Source: Pseudacidovorax intermedius (lineage in GTDB: Bacteria > Pseudomonadota > Gammaproteobacteria > Burkholderiales > Burkholderiaceae_C). From it: a stretch of DNA of 64,000 bases. Made by a program: the position numbers and the translations under genes. The notes below the pieces were generated by a model that did not search any database, was not told where the DNA came from, and worked only from the letters and a program-made list of their open reading frames with translations. Location of the stretch: positions 202,772-266,771 of the forward strand of contig NZ_QQAV01000009.1 of the NCBI RefSeq assembly GCF_003350475.1, given 5' to 3'. Of this stretch, positions 45,892 to 55,254 are shown piece by piece (the stretch's first letter is position 1; the number at the start of each line of letters is the position of its first letter).

Positions 45892-46734
45892 TCAGCGATC
45901 CGTGCGCACGCGCATGAAGCGCGCGAAGCGTGGAACGCCCTGTGCCGTGAGCCCGTTGTAGCGGTAGGTGACCGTGCTGCCCACAGGCGGCGGATCGTCG
46001 CGCTGTGCATCGGTGAATCCGCCGCCCAGTTTGAACACCACGCCTTCGGGTGTGCGCACCTGCAGCGCGCCCATCCGGCCGGCATGCCGGCCCTGGCCCG
46101 GCAGGTGCGCGAGCACCACCGCCTCGGCATCGTCGTAGGGCTTGACCTTGAGCAGATCCGCGCTGCGGCCCGCGCCATAGAGCGAACTGCCCCGGTGCAG
46201 CATCAGTCCTTCGCCGCCAGCCCGCACTGTGGCGTCGAGCTGTCGCCTGAGCGCCTCGGCCGTGGTGGCGCGTTCCTGCCGCACGGGCTCGAGCCAGGGG
46301 ATGGCCTTGATCGGAAGCAGCCGCTGCAGCACCTGCAGTCGATGGTCGAAGTCACCGGATTCTGCGGGCAGGTCGAAGGCCATGAAGCGCATGGCGCGCC
46401 AGGCCGCATCGTCGGGCGCCTGGCTGCGCACCGTGCCCGAGGCATGCTCGAAGCGCCCGCGGCCGGCCCAGAGCTCGCCATCCATGGGTTGCTGCGGCCA
46501 GCCTGCCGTGAACCAGGCCGGCGCGGCGATGCGCTCGCCGCCGCGCGTCCACAAGGCCTGCCCGTCCCAGAAGCCGCGCACGCCGTCGTACTTCTCGCTG
46601 ACCCAGTAGCCGTCCAGCGGCATGCCCGGGCGCCAGACTTCCGCCAGCATGAGGGCAGGCTGCGCGGCCCATGCTGGCGCGCTCAGCGCAAACGAAAACG
46701 CCGCCAGCAGAAGACCGCGACGGCGCATGTTCAT
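45892..46734 (-). CDS. Exported ATP-dependent DNA ligase (LigE type)
   Basis: A 280-residue minimal ligase with a signal peptide (GLLLAAFSFALSAPAWA-AQ), so it acts in the periplasm. The catalytic Lys48 is in SEKYDGVRG. The other nucleotidyltransferase motifs follow: MDGELWAGRGRFE, FMAFDLPAE, GGEGLMLHRGSSLY and LLKVKPYDDAEAVV. A C-terminal OB-fold (VGSTVTYRYNGLT) completes it. It is distinct from the NAD-dependent replicative LigA. Lig E proteins are linked with DNA uptake or extracellular DNA in Neisseria and Haemophilus. Adjacent GTG/ATG starts (46737, 46734, 46728) are all possible. Confidence 0.88.
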   Translation of the reverse strand: MNMRRRGLLLAAFSFALSAPAWAAQPALMLAEVWRPGMPLDGYWVSEKYDGVRGFWDGQALWTRGGERIAAPAWFTAGWPQQPMDGELWAGRGRFEHASGTVRSQAPDDAAWRAMRFMAFDLPAESGDFDHRLQVLQRLLPIKAIPWLEPVRQERATTAEALRRQLDATVRAGGEGLMLHRGSSLYGAGRSADLLKVKPYDDAEAVVLAHLPGQGRHAGRMGALQVRTPEGVVFKLGGGFTDAQRDDPPPVGSTVTYRYNGLTAQGVPRFARFMRVRTDR

Positions 46735-46756
46735 CACAAGAGAAAGGGATAGTGGC

Positions 46757-47551
46757 TCAGCCTTCGGACGGCTCGTCGATGCCGCCGACCACGTTGCTGA
46801 AGCCGCCGTCCACGTAGGTGATCTCGGCCGTCACGCCACCGGCCAGGTCGGACAGCAGGAAGGCGGCCACATTGCCCACGTCGTCGATGGTCACGTTGCG
46901 GCGGATGGGCGAGACGGCCGCCACGGCGGGCAGCAGCTTGCCGAATCCCTTGATGCCGCTGGCCGCCAGCGTCTTGATGGGGCCGGCGCTGATGCCGTTG
47001 ACGCGTACGCCTTTGGGGCCCAGCGAGCCGGCCAGGTAGCGTACCGAGGCTTCCAGGCTGGCCTTGGCCAGGCCCATCGTGTTGTAGTTGGGCACCACAC
47101 GCACGGCGCCCAGGTAGGTCAGCGTGAGCAGCGCCGCCTGGTCGTTGAGGTAGGGCAGGGCGGCCTTGGCCATGGCCGGGAAGCTGTAGGCGCTGATGTC
47201 GTGCGCGATCTTGAACGCTTCGCGCGACAGCCCTTCCAGGAAGTCGCCGGCGATGGCCTCGCGCGGCGCAAAGCCGATGCTGTGCACGAAGCCGTCGAAC
47301 TTGGGCCAGGTCTGCGACAGGTCCTCGAACAGCTTGGCAATCTGGGCGTCGTCACCCACATCGCAGTCGAAGACCAGCTTGGAATCGAAGTCGGCAGCGA
47401 ACTCGGTGATGCGGTCCTTGAAGCGTTCGCCCACGTAGCTGAAGGCGAGTTCTGCGCCTTGCGCATGGCAGGCCTTGGCGATGCCGTAGGCGATGGAACG
47501 ATTGGAAAGGACGCCGGTGATCAGAAGTTTCTTGCCGCTGAGAAAGCCCAT
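46757..47551 (-). CDS. fabI: Enoyl-[acyl-carrier-protein] reductase (NADH)
   Basis: FabI reduces the trans-2-enoyl-ACP in each round of fatty-acid elongation and is the triclosan target. The 264-residue SDR protein starts [21 protein letters not shown] and has the FabI triad Tyr146 (TLTYLGA), Tyr156 and Lys163 (NYNTMGLAK). Numbering agrees with E. coli FabI. AAGG lies eight bases before the ATG. It is divergent from the binding-protein gene yejA with only 37 bases between the starts. Confidence 0.96.
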   Translation of the reverse strand: MGFLSGKKLLITGVLSNRSIAYGIAKACHAQGAELAFSYVGERFKDRITEFAADFDSKLVFDCDVGDDAQIAKLFEDLSQTWPKFDGFVHSIGFAPREAIAGDFLEGLSREAFKIAHDISAYSFPAMAKAALPYLNDQAALLTLTYLGAVRVVPNYNTMGLAKASLEASVRYLAGSLGPKGVRVNGISAGPIKTLAASGIKGFGKLLPAVAAVSPIRRNVTIDDVGNVAAFLLSDLAGGVTAEITYVDGGFSNVVGGIDEPSEG

Positions 47552-47588
47552 GGGTCTGCCTTGAGAAAAACTTGGGCAGAATTCTCGC

Positions 47589-49385
47589 ATGCGACTCTGG
47601 CTGCTCCCGGCCCTCCTGGTTGCGGCGCTGCCCGTGTGGGGTGCGCACGCCTATGCCCAGTTCGGCGACATCAAGTACTCCGCCGGCTTCACCCACTTCG
47701 ATTACGTCAATCCGGACGCACCCAAGGGCGGGGAGATCCGGCTGGTGCCGCCGATCGCGGTCACGCAGTTCGACAAGTTCAATCCCTTCACACTCAAAGG
47801 CACCGCGCCCGCAGGCCTCACGGACCTGGTGTTCGAGTCGCTGCTCGTGGGCAATCTGCAGGAGCCCTCGACGGCCTACGGCCTGCTGGCCGAGGATGTG
47901 GAGGTGGCGCCCGACCATCGCTCTGCCGTATTCCGCCTGCGGCCCGAGGCGCGCTTCAGCGACGGCACGCCAGTGCTGGCCGAAGACGTCGTGTATTCGT
48001 GGCGTACGCTCATCAGCAAGCAGGCGGCGCCGCAGTACCGCACGCTGCTGGCGGGCATCCGCAGCGTCAAGGCCGTCAGTGAGCGCGTGGTGCGCTTCGA
48101 CTTCGATTCGGACAACCGCGAGTTGCCGCTGCTGGCCGGCGGCATTCCGGTCTTCAGCCAGCGCTGGGGCCAGGGCAAGCCCTTCGACCAAGTCATCACC
48201 GAACTGCCCATCGGCTCTGGTCCGTATCGGCCATCCAGCGCCCGGCTGGGCCGTGACATCACCTACGTGCGCGACAAGAACTACTGGGGGCGTGACCTCG
48301 CGGTGCGCCGCGGGCAGTACAACTTCGACCGCATCACCTACAAGCTCTACCTGGACGATACGGCCCGCTTCGAGGGCCTGAAGGCGGGCGAGTACGACCT
48401 CAAGCGCGAGTTCATCTCGCGCAACTGGGCGCGCCAGTACACCGGCCGCGCCTTCGACCGCGGCGAGGTGAAGAAGCAGGTCTTTCCCAGCGGCGCGCCG
48501 GGCGACTACCAGGGCTACATCTTCAACCTGCGCAACCCCAAGCTGCAGGACGTGCGGGTGCGCCAGGCGCTGGCCCTGACCATGGACTTCGAATGGCTGA
48601 ACCGCCAGATGTTCTATGGCATCTACACGCGCGTGCAGGGCTGGTTTCCCAACAGCCCCTTCCAGGCCAAGGGCCTGCCAGGCGCCGATGAACTGGCCTT
48701 GCTGGAGCCGCTGCGCGCCCAACTGCGGCCCGAGGTCTTCGGGCCGGTGCCGCTGTCGCCCAGCACCGTGCCGCCCTCCAGCCTGCGCGAGAACCTGCGC
48801 AAGGCCCGCGATCTGCTCGCCCAAGCGGGCTGGACCTATCGCGACGGCGCGCTGCGCAATGCCAAGGGCGAAGCGTTCACGCTCGAATACCTGAACGCCC
48901 AGCCTTCGGGCGTGCGGCTGGTGCTGCCGATGCAGGCCGCCATGGCCAAGCTGGGCATCCAGATGACGGTGCGCAACGTCGACGGTGCGCTGTACCAGCA
49001 GCGCATGGACGACTTCGATTTCGAGCTCGGCAGCATCCGCATCCCGGCACGGACCACGCCGGGCAGCGAACTGCTCGAATACTTCGGCTCCGAAGCAGCC
49101 GGCACGCATGGGTCGGCCAACTACTGGGGCCTGAAGGATCCGGCGGTGGACGCGCTCATTCGCCGCGTGCTGGCCGCCACCACGCGCGACGAGCTGGGCG
49201 CCGCCATGCGCGCGCTCGACCGCGTGCTCACCAACGGCTACTACGGCATCCCGCAGTGGTACAGCAGTGGCTTCCTAGTGGGCTACCGGCCCGCCGGCTT
49301 CGTGCTGCCGCCGAGCGTCCCGCCCTACTACGAACCGGACAGCTGGGCCGCGGCAACGTGGTGGGCGTCCCCCAGCAACAAGTAG
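47589..49385 (+). CDS. yejA: Peptide ABC transporter substrate-binding protein (YejA-like)
   Basis: A 598-residue periplasmic SBP family 5 protein with a signal peptide ([19 protein letters not shown]). [21 protein letters not shown] and the closing [17 protein letters not shown] are typical of the YejA/oligopeptide class. It is followed 10 bases later by two permeases and a double ATPase. YejABEF of E. coli imports peptides including microcin C. No ribosome site is evident before the ATG, and the promoter has only 37 free bases upstream. Confidence 0.92.
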   Translation: MRLWLLPALLVAALPVWGAHAYAQFGDIKYSAGFTHFDYVNPDAPKGGEIRLVPPIAVTQFDKFNPFTLKGTAPAGLTDLVFESLLVGNLQEPSTAYGLLAEDVEVAPDHRSAVFRLRPEARFSDGTPVLAEDVVYSWRTLISKQAAPQYRTLLAGIRSVKAVSERVVRFDFDSDNRELPLLAGGIPVFSQRWGQGKPFDQVITELPIGSGPYRPSSARLGRDITYVRDKNYWGRDLAVRRGQYNFDRITYKLYLDDTARFEGLKAGEYDLKREFISRNWARQYTGRAFDRGEVKKQVFPSGAPGDYQGYIFNLRNPKLQDVRVRQALALTMDFEWLNRQMFYGIYTRVQGWFPNSPFQAKGLPGADELALLEPLRAQLRPEVFGPVPLSPSTVPPSSLRENLRKARDLLAQAGWTYRDGALRNAKGEAFTLEYLNAQPSGVRLVLPMQAAMAKLGIQMTVRNVDGALYQQRMDDFDFELGSIRIPARTTPGSELLEYFGSEAAGTHGSANYWGLKDPAVDALIRRVLAATTRDELGAAMRALDRVLTNGYYGIPQWYSSGFLVGYRPAGFVLPPSVPPYYEPDSWAAATWWASPSNK

Positions 49386-49395
49386 GCAGCGCGGC

Positions 49396-50430
49396 ATGCC
49401 CATCTACATCCTCAAACGTCTGCTGCTGATGGTGCCGACCCTGCTGGGCGTGCTGCTGGTGAGCTTCGCGGTCATCCAGTTCGTGCCGGGCGGTCCGGTC
49501 GAGCAGATGGTCTCGCAACTGCAGGGCCGCTCGGCCGGCGGCGAAGGGCCTTCGGCCGGCGGCTCTGCCTACCGCGGCCGCCAGGGACTCAGCACGCAAC
49601 AGGTGGCCGAGATCAAGGCGCTGTACGGCTTCGACAAGCCGGCGCCCGAGCGCTTCTGGCAGATGCTCACGGCCTTCGCGCGCTTCGATCTCGGCCAGAG
49701 CTTCTACCAGCGCAAGGCCGTTTGGGACCTGGTCAAGGAAAAGCTGCCGGTGTCGATCAGCCTGGGTCTGTGGACCTTCTTCATCAGCTACCTCATTGCC
49801 GTGCCACTGGGTGTGGCGAAGGCGGTGCGGGCCGGCACGCGCTTCGACTTCATCACCACGCTGCTCGTGCTGGTGGGCTATGCGATTCCGGGCTTCGTGC
49901 TGGGCGTCGCGCTGCTGGTGATCTTTGGCGGGCAACTGCAGTGGTTCCCGCTGCGCGGGCTGACCTCGGCCAACTGGGAGCAGCTCTCGTGGGGCGCGCG
50001 CATCGTCGACTACCTGTGGCACATCGCGCTGCCCATCACGGCCATGGTGCTGGGCAGCTTCGCCGTCACGTCCATGCTGACGAAGAACGCCTTCCTTGAA
50101 GAGATCCGCAAGCAGTACGTGCTGACGGCCCGCGCCAAGGGCCTGCGCGAGAAGCAGATCCTGTGGAAGCACGTCATGCGCAATGCGCTGATCCCGATCA
50201 TCACAGGCTTCCCCGCCGCGTTCATTGGTGCCTTCTTCACCGGCTCGCTGCTGATCGAGACGCTGTTCTCGCTCGACGGCCTGGGCCTTCTCAGCTATGA
50301 GAGCGTGATCCGCCGCGACTATCCGGTCGTGCTGGGCACGCTCTACCTCTTCACGTTGATCGGCCTGGTGACCAAGCTGATCAGCGACCTGTGCTACGTG
50401 TGGGTCGACCCGCGCGTGAAGTTCGATTGA
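49396..50430 (+). CDS. yejB: Peptide ABC transporter permease (YejB-like)
   Basis: A 344-residue inner-membrane permease with six helices. It opens MPIYILKRLLLMVPTLLGVL and has the long periplasmic loop after VQFVPGG-type sequence (EQMVSQLQGRSAGG) characteristic of YejB. The EAA loop is RAKGLREKQILWKHVMRNAL. It pairs with the next gene to form the channel. Confidence 0.93.
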   Translation: MPIYILKRLLLMVPTLLGVLLVSFAVIQFVPGGPVEQMVSQLQGRSAGGEGPSAGGSAYRGRQGLSTQQVAEIKALYGFDKPAPERFWQMLTAFARFDLGQSFYQRKAVWDLVKEKLPVSISLGLWTFFISYLIAVPLGVAKAVRAGTRFDFITTLLVLVGYAIPGFVLGVALLVIFGGQLQWFPLRGLTSANWEQLSWGARIVDYLWHIALPITAMVLGSFAVTSMLTKNAFLEEIRKQYVLTARAKGLREKQILWKHVMRNALIPIITGFPAAFIGAFFTGSLLIETLFSLDGLGLLSYESVIRRDYPVVLGTLYLFTLIGLVTKLISDLCYVWVDPRVKFD

Positions 50431-50432
50431 GC

Positions 50433-51476
50433 ATGAGCGATCCTTCCGCGTCTCCCGTCCCGCTGTCGCCCGGTCGCCGCGCGTGGCGGCGCTTCCGCCG
50501 CAACCGTCTGGGCTTCGTCAGCCTGGTGCTCTTTGTCGTGCTGGTGGTGCTCAGCCTCTTCGCCGAGGTGCTGTCCTCCGACCGGCCGCTGCTGGTGCGC
50601 TATGAGGGCCGGCTGTACTTTCCGGTGCTGACCGAATACTCCGAGAAGACCTTCGGCGGCGATTTCGAGACCCCTGCCGACTATCTGGATCCCTTCATCC
50701 GAGAGCGCATCACCCAGGGCAGCAACTGGGCCGTCTATGCACCCAATCCCTACGGACCGCGCACGCTCAACTACTTTGCCAGCCGGCCCAATCCGGCCGC
50801 GCCTTCGTCCGAGAACCTGCTGGGCACCGATGACCGGGGCCGCGATCTGCTGGCGCAACTCATCTACGGTTTTCGTGTGAGCGTGCTGTTCGCACTGGCA
50901 CTGACGGTCATCGGCGTGGTGCTCGGCGTGATCACCGGCGCCATCCAGGGCTTCTTCGGCGGCAAGACCGACCTGGCCTTCCAGCGCTTCATCGAGATCT
51001 GGGGCTCGATGCCCGAGCTCTACCTGCTCATCATCTTCAGCGCGATCTTCGCGCCCAGCGTGGCGCTGCTGCTGGTGCTGCTGTCGCTCTTCGGCTGGAT
51101 GGGGCTGTCGGACTATGTGCGGGCCGAGTTCCTGCGCAACCGGCAGATGGACTATGTGCGCGCGGCCCGCGCCCTCGGGGTGGGCAACCTCGCCATCATG
51201 TGGCGCCACATCCTGCCCAACAGCCTGGTGCCGGTAGTGACCTTCCTGCCCTTTCGCATGAGTGCGGCCATCCTCGCGCTGACCTCGCTGGACTTCCTCG
51301 GCCTCGGGGTGCCACCGGGCACGCCCTCGCTGGGCGAGCTGCTTAACCAGGGCAAGGCCAACATCGATGCCTGGTGGATCTCGCTGTCCACCTTCGGCGT
51401 GCTGGTGGTGACGCTGATGTTGCTCACCTTCATGGGCGACGCGCTGCGCGACGCCATGGATCCGCGGAAGGCCTGA
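50433..51476 (+). CDS. yejE: Peptide ABC transporter permease (YejE-like)
   Basis: A 347-residue permease with an N-terminal cytosolic stretch (RRAWRRFRRNRLGFVSLVLF) and the large periplasmic insert with FPVLTEYSEKTFGGDFETPADY typical of YejE. The EAA loop is RAARALGVGNLAIMWRHIL. It begins two bases after yejB; an upstream in-frame ATG-like start inside yejB was rejected for lack of homology. Confidence 0.93.
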   Translation: MSDPSASPVPLSPGRRAWRRFRRNRLGFVSLVLFVVLVVLSLFAEVLSSDRPLLVRYEGRLYFPVLTEYSEKTFGGDFETPADYLDPFIRERITQGSNWAVYAPNPYGPRTLNYFASRPNPAAPSSENLLGTDDRGRDLLAQLIYGFRVSVLFALALTVIGVVLGVITGAIQGFFGGKTDLAFQRFIEIWGSMPELYLLIIFSAIFAPSVALLLVLLSLFGWMGLSDYVRAEFLRNRQMDYVRAARALGVGNLAIMWRHILPNSLVPVVTFLPFRMSAAILALTSLDFLGLGVPPGTPSLGELLNQGKANIDAWWISLSTFGVLVVTLMLLTFMGDALRDAMDPRKA

Positions 51477-51479
51477 CCC

Positions 51480-53096
51480 ATGACCCAGCCGCTCCTGCGT
51501 GTGAAGGACCTGCGTATCGCCTTCGATGGCAAGCCGGTGGTGCACGGCGTCGACTTCGATCTGGCCGCCGGCGAGAAGCTGGCGCTCGTTGGCGAATCCG
51601 GTTCGGGCAAGACCGTCACGGCGCTGAGTCTGCTGCGGCTGGTGCCCGATGCTCAGGTGAGCGGCGAAGTCTGGCTGGACGGCGATCCGCCGCGCAATCT
51701 GCTGGCCTTGCCCGAGCGCTCGCTGCGCGGCGTTCGCGGCCGCGAGATCGCCATGATCTTCCAGGAGCCGATGACGGCCCTGAACCCGCTCTACCCGGTG
51801 GGCGACCAGATCGCCGAGGTGCTGCGGCTGCACGAAGGCCTCGATGCCCGCAATGCGCACGAGGCAGCGGTGCAGTTGCTCGCCGACACGGGCGTGCCGG
51901 AGCCGGCGCGCCGCGCCCGTGCCTTTCCGCATCAGCTGTCGGGCGGGCAGCGCCAGCGCGCCATGATCGCCATGGCGCTGGCCTGCAAGCCGCGGCTGTT
52001 GCTGGCCGACGAGCCCACCACGGCCCTGGACGTGACGCTGCGCGTGCAAATCCTCGACCTGGTCGACACGCTCCAGCAGCGCCATGGCATGGCCGTGCTG
52101 ATGATCACGCACGACCTGAACCTCGTGCGCCGCTTTGCCGACCGCGTCGCGGTCATGGAGCATGGGCGGCTGGTGGAGCAGGGCAGCGTGCGGCAGGTCT
52201 TCGATGCGCCGCGCCATCCCTACACCTGCAAACTGATCGACAGCCGTCCCGAGCGGCGGGTGGCCGATGTGCCGGCGGAAGGCCGCGACACGCCGGTGTT
52301 GTCGGCCCGCGAGGTCATGGTCAGCTATCCGGTGCCGCGTCCGGGCTTTCGCGGCTGGTTCGGACGCGACCGGTTCGTTGCGGTGCAGGACGCCGAACTC
52401 CAGATCCAGCCCGGCGAGACGCTCGGCGTCGTCGGCGAGTCCGGCTCCGGCAAGTCGACATTGGCGTTGGCTGCGCTGGGCTTGCTGCCCTTTGCGGGCG
52501 AGATGCGCGTGGCCGGCAAGGCCTGGCGCCGCGGCGCCAAGGCCGACCGCGCCCTGCGACGGCAGGTGCAGGCCGTGTTCCAGGATCCGTTTTCGTCGCT
52601 GTCGCCGCGAATGACCGTGGCGCAGATCGTGGGCGAGGGCCTGTCGGTCCATGCGCCGGAGTTGACGGCAGCCGAACGGCATGCGCGTGTCGTGCAGGCG
52701 CTGGCGGAAGTCGGGCTCGAGGAAGCGCAGTTCCCGCAGCTGTTGTCCCGCTATCCGCACGAGTTCTCGGGTGGCCAACGCCAGCGCATCGCCATCGCGC
52801 GTGCGCTGATCGTGCAGCCGCGCCTATTGGTGCTGGACGAGCCCACCAGTGCGCTCGACGTCACCATCCAGAAGCAGGTGCTGGCCCTGCTGCAGCGGCT
52901 GCAGCGCGAGCAGGGTCTGGCTTACCTGCTCATCACGCACGACGTCGAGGTCGTCCAGGCGATGGCGCATCGCGTGGTCGTCATGAAGGATGGGCGCATC
53001 GTCGAGCAGGGGCCGGTCGATGCCGTCCTCGGCGCACCCACCCATGCGTATACCCGTCAGTTGGTCTCCGCGGCGCTGGTGGGGCATCCCGCGTGA
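51480..53096 (+). CDS. yejF: Peptide ABC transporter ATPase, two fused domains (YejF-like)
   Basis: A 538-residue protein with two complete ABC domains. The first has GESGSGKTVTAL, LSGGQRQRAMIAMAL and LLADEPTTALDVT; the second has GESGSGKSTLAL, FSGGQRQRIAIARAL and LVLDEPTSALDVT. Each ends with the oligopeptide-type C-terminal region (HPYTCKLIDS; HAYTRQLVSA). It therefore powers both permeases by itself. It follows yejE by three bases and overlaps the next gene by four. Confidence 0.95.
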   Translation: MTQPLLRVKDLRIAFDGKPVVHGVDFDLAAGEKLALVGESGSGKTVTALSLLRLVPDAQVSGEVWLDGDPPRNLLALPERSLRGVRGREIAMIFQEPMTALNPLYPVGDQIAEVLRLHEGLDARNAHEAAVQLLADTGVPEPARRARAFPHQLSGGQRQRAMIAMALACKPRLLLADEPTTALDVTLRVQILDLVDTLQQRHGMAVLMITHDLNLVRRFADRVAVMEHGRLVEQGSVRQVFDAPRHPYTCKLIDSRPERRVADVPAEGRDTPVLSAREVMVSYPVPRPGFRGWFGRDRFVAVQDAELQIQPGETLGVVGESGSGKSTLALAALGLLPFAGEMRVAGKAWRRGAKADRALRRQVQAVFQDPFSSLSPRMTVAQIVGEGLSVHAPELTAAERHARVVQALAEVGLEEAQFPQLLSRYPHEFSGGQRQRIAIARALIVQPRLLVLDEPTSALDVTIQKQVLALLQRLQREQGLAYLLITHDVEVVQAMAHRVVVMKDGRIVEQGPVDAVLGAPTHAYTRQLVSAALVGHPA

Positions 53097-54298
53097 GCGG
53101 CACCGGTCAGGGCGGCCCGCGCTCCGAAGGCGCCCAGGCCTGGCGCGCCGCCCTGGGCTGCATGGTGGCGCTGGCGGTCGCCATGGGTCTGGGCCGTTTC
53201 GCCTTCACGCCCATGCTGCCGGTCATGCTCGGCGAGGGACAGATCGACCTGCAGGCGGGCGGCGTGTTGGCCTCGCTCAACTACCTGGGGTATTTCGTCG
53301 GCGCCTTGTCCAGCGCCTGGCTGCGTGCGCCTGCGCGCACGCTGGTTCGCGGGGGGCTGGTGGCCACGGCCGCGCTGCTGGTCGGCATGGGGTTGCTGCA
53401 TGGCTTTGCCTCCTGGGCCACCTTGCGCACGGCGGCCGGGCTCGCGAGCGCCTGGGTCTTCGTCTTTGCCAGCGGATGGGGTGCGCGCCGGCTGGCCGAG
53501 GTGCATGCGCCCGGACTGGGGGGCGTCATCTATGCGGGGCCGGGTCTGGGCATTGCGATCACGGGCTTCCTGGGTGGGCCGGCAGGGCGGTGGGGGGCTT
53601 CGATCGCCTGGTGCGTGTATGGCGTCCTGGCCCTGGCCTTGATTGCGCTGGTCTGGCGCGTTTTCGACGATGGGTGCGAGGGAGTGCCTGCGTCCGCAGC
53701 GGCTCCGTCCACGCCGCCCGCCGCGGCCCGCGGCGGCGCCGAGGCGGCCTGGCTGATCGGGCTCTACGGCCTGGCCGGCTTCGGCTACATCATCACGGCG
53801 ACCTTCCTTCCGGTCATCGCCCGGCAGGCGTTGCCGGGCTCGACCTGGCCCGACCTGTTCTGGCCGCTGTTCGGGCTGGCCGTGGTGCCGGGGGTGCTGA
53901 TCGGCGGCCGGGCACCGCAGCATTGGGACAACCGGCTGCTGCTCGCCGGTGGCTATCTGATGCAGGCGATGGGGGTGCTGCTGTCGGTGACGTGGCCGAC
54001 GATCACGGGCTTTGCGGTCGGCAGCATGCTCCTGGGCCTGCCCTTCACCGCGATCACCCTGTTCGCCGTGCGGGAGGCGCGCCGGTTGCGTGGCAATGCG
54101 GCGGCCGGACTGATCGGCTATGCCACGGCCTCCTACGGACTGGGGCAGATCGTGGGGCCGCTCTTCGCCGCGCCGGTGGCGCAGCGCTGGGGCAGCTTTG
54201 CGCCGGCGCTGTGGGTGGCCGCGGCAGCGCTGATGCTGGGGGCTTTGCTGTTCGTGATCGTCTGGCATCGCACTGCATCCGAGGGGCGTGGGCGCTGA
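53093..54298 (+). CDS. MFS transporter, YbfB/YjiJ family
   Basis: A 401-residue membrane protein with about 12 helices. The N-terminal ALAVAMGLGRFAFTPMLPVM is the hallmark of the YbfB/YjiJ subfamily, and GLYGLAGFGYIITATFLPVI recurs at the start of the second half. The start is a GTG overlapping the yejF stop (GTGA), so it belongs to the yej transcript. The substrate is unknown; a link to peptide import is suggested only by the operon. Confidence 0.87.
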   Translation: MSGTGQGGPRSEGAQAWRAALGCMVALAVAMGLGRFAFTPMLPVMLGEGQIDLQAGGVLASLNYLGYFVGALSSAWLRAPARTLVRGGLVATAALLVGMGLLHGFASWATLRTAAGLASAWVFVFASGWGARRLAEVHAPGLGGVIYAGPGLGIAITGFLGGPAGRWGASIAWCVYGVLALALIALVWRVFDDGCEGVPASAAAPSTPPAAARGGAEAAWLIGLYGLAGFGYIITATFLPVIARQALPGSTWPDLFWPLFGLAVVPGVLIGGRAPQHWDNRLLLAGGYLMQAMGVLLSVTWPTITGFAVGSMLLGLPFTAITLFAVREARRLRGNAAAGLIGYATASYGLGQIVGPLFAAPVAQRWGSFAPALWVAAAALMLGALLFVIVWHRTASEGRGR

Positions 54299-54424
54299 AT
54301 CCGGCGCGCTCGGTACGGCGGGGAATGCGAAAGGAAAGAGCGGCCATTCGGGCTCCCATTTGCCTTTCTGCGTGCGTCTTGTCCGCCGCGCTGAGCAGCA
54401 GGTGCAATTGCGACACAAATTCCC

Positions 54425-54430
54425 TATAAT
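54425..54430 (+). promoter_or_regulatory. -10 element of the rimP-nusA-infB promoter
   Basis: A perfect TATAAT. No good -35 is visible at 16-18 bases. Transcription would start near 54437, only 13 bases before the hairpin at 54450. Confidence 0.55.
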
Positions 54431-54449
54431 CGGAGGCTCACGACCAAAC

Positions 54450-54477
54450 GGGCGGGTACTCACCGCCCTTTTTTTTT
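54450..54477 (+). terminator. Leader terminator/attenuator before rimP
   Basis: GGGCGG (54450-54455), 7-base loop, CCGCCC (54463-54468), then nine T. It also serves to end the yej/MFS transcript. Placed directly after the promoter, it would release a leader RNA of about 40 bases unless read through. Confidence 0.8.
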
Positions 54478-54614
54478 GGTTGTCCCCCCTTCTTCGCCGC
54501 CTCGGGTACTTGATGTTCAGGCCCGCCGGATGCACTGCCGTCCGGCAGGCCTTCGGTTCTGGTGCGGCAGCAAAGATCGGCCAGGGCTTTCAGTCAGAAG
54601 GACGCACGCGAACG

Positions 54615-55229
54615 GTGGCATTGCAGCAGACGGTAGAAAAAACGGTAGCCCAGACAGTGACTGGGCTGGGTTACGACCTGGTCGAGATCGAGCGCTCGGC
54701 CGGTGGATTGCTGCGTGTCACGATCGATCTGCCCTGGGCGGGCCCCGTTGCCGAAGGCGTTGAAGAAGCCTTCGTGACCGTCGAGGACTGCGAGAAGGTC
54801 ACCCGCCAGTTGCAATACACCCTGGAGGTCGAAGGCGTCGACTACCAGCGGCTCGAGGTCTCCTCGCCCGGCATCGATCGTCCCCTTCGCCACGATCGCG
54901 ATTTCGAGCGTTTCGCGGGCGAGGTCATCGACATCGTGCTCAAGGCGCCCATGGGCCAGGCAGCCGCCGGCCAGGTCAGCGCCAACCGCAAGAAGTTCCG
55001 CGGCACGCTCGAGCGCGTGGAGGCCGCTGACGGCAGCCATGGCTGGCAGATTGTCTGGAGCGACGAGCCGACGCCCGCCAAGCCGGGCCAGAAGATCAGC
55101 AAGAAGCGCGCGCCCGCCACGCTGCAGGCGCTCGGCTTCACCTTGGACGAGTTGCGCGAGGCGCGACTCGCCCCCATCGTGGATTTCAAGGGGCGCAAGC
55201 CCAAGAGCGGCGCGGCGACGCCGCAGTGA
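54615..55229 (+). CDS. rimP: Ribosome maturation factor RimP
   Basis: RimP is required for 30S subunit maturation. The 204-residue protein begins VALQQTVEKTVAQTVTGLGYDLVEIE and has the motif VSSPGIDRPLRHDRDFERFAG. It has a longer middle loop and C-terminal basic tail than E. coli RimP (about 150 residues). I chose the GTG at 54615, which starts the conserved domain; the frame is open upstream across the leader. It is 25 bases before nusA and first in the operon. Confidence 0.92.
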   Translation: MALQQTVEKTVAQTVTGLGYDLVEIERSAGGLLRVTIDLPWAGPVAEGVEEAFVTVEDCEKVTRQLQYTLEVEGVDYQRLEVSSPGIDRPLRHDRDFERFAGEVIDIVLKAPMGQAAAGQVSANRKKFRGTLERVEAADGSHGWQIVWSDEPTPAKPGQKISKKRAPATLQALGFTLDELREARLAPIVDFKGRKPKSGAATPQ

Positions 55230-55254
55230 CAAGAACGAACAGTAGGGTCATCGA

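Noticed and set aside
50394..52778. A 794-codon minus-strand frame across yejE and yejF
   Set aside because: Composition dominated by His, Gln, Gly and Arg, as expected of antisense to ABC transporter genes.
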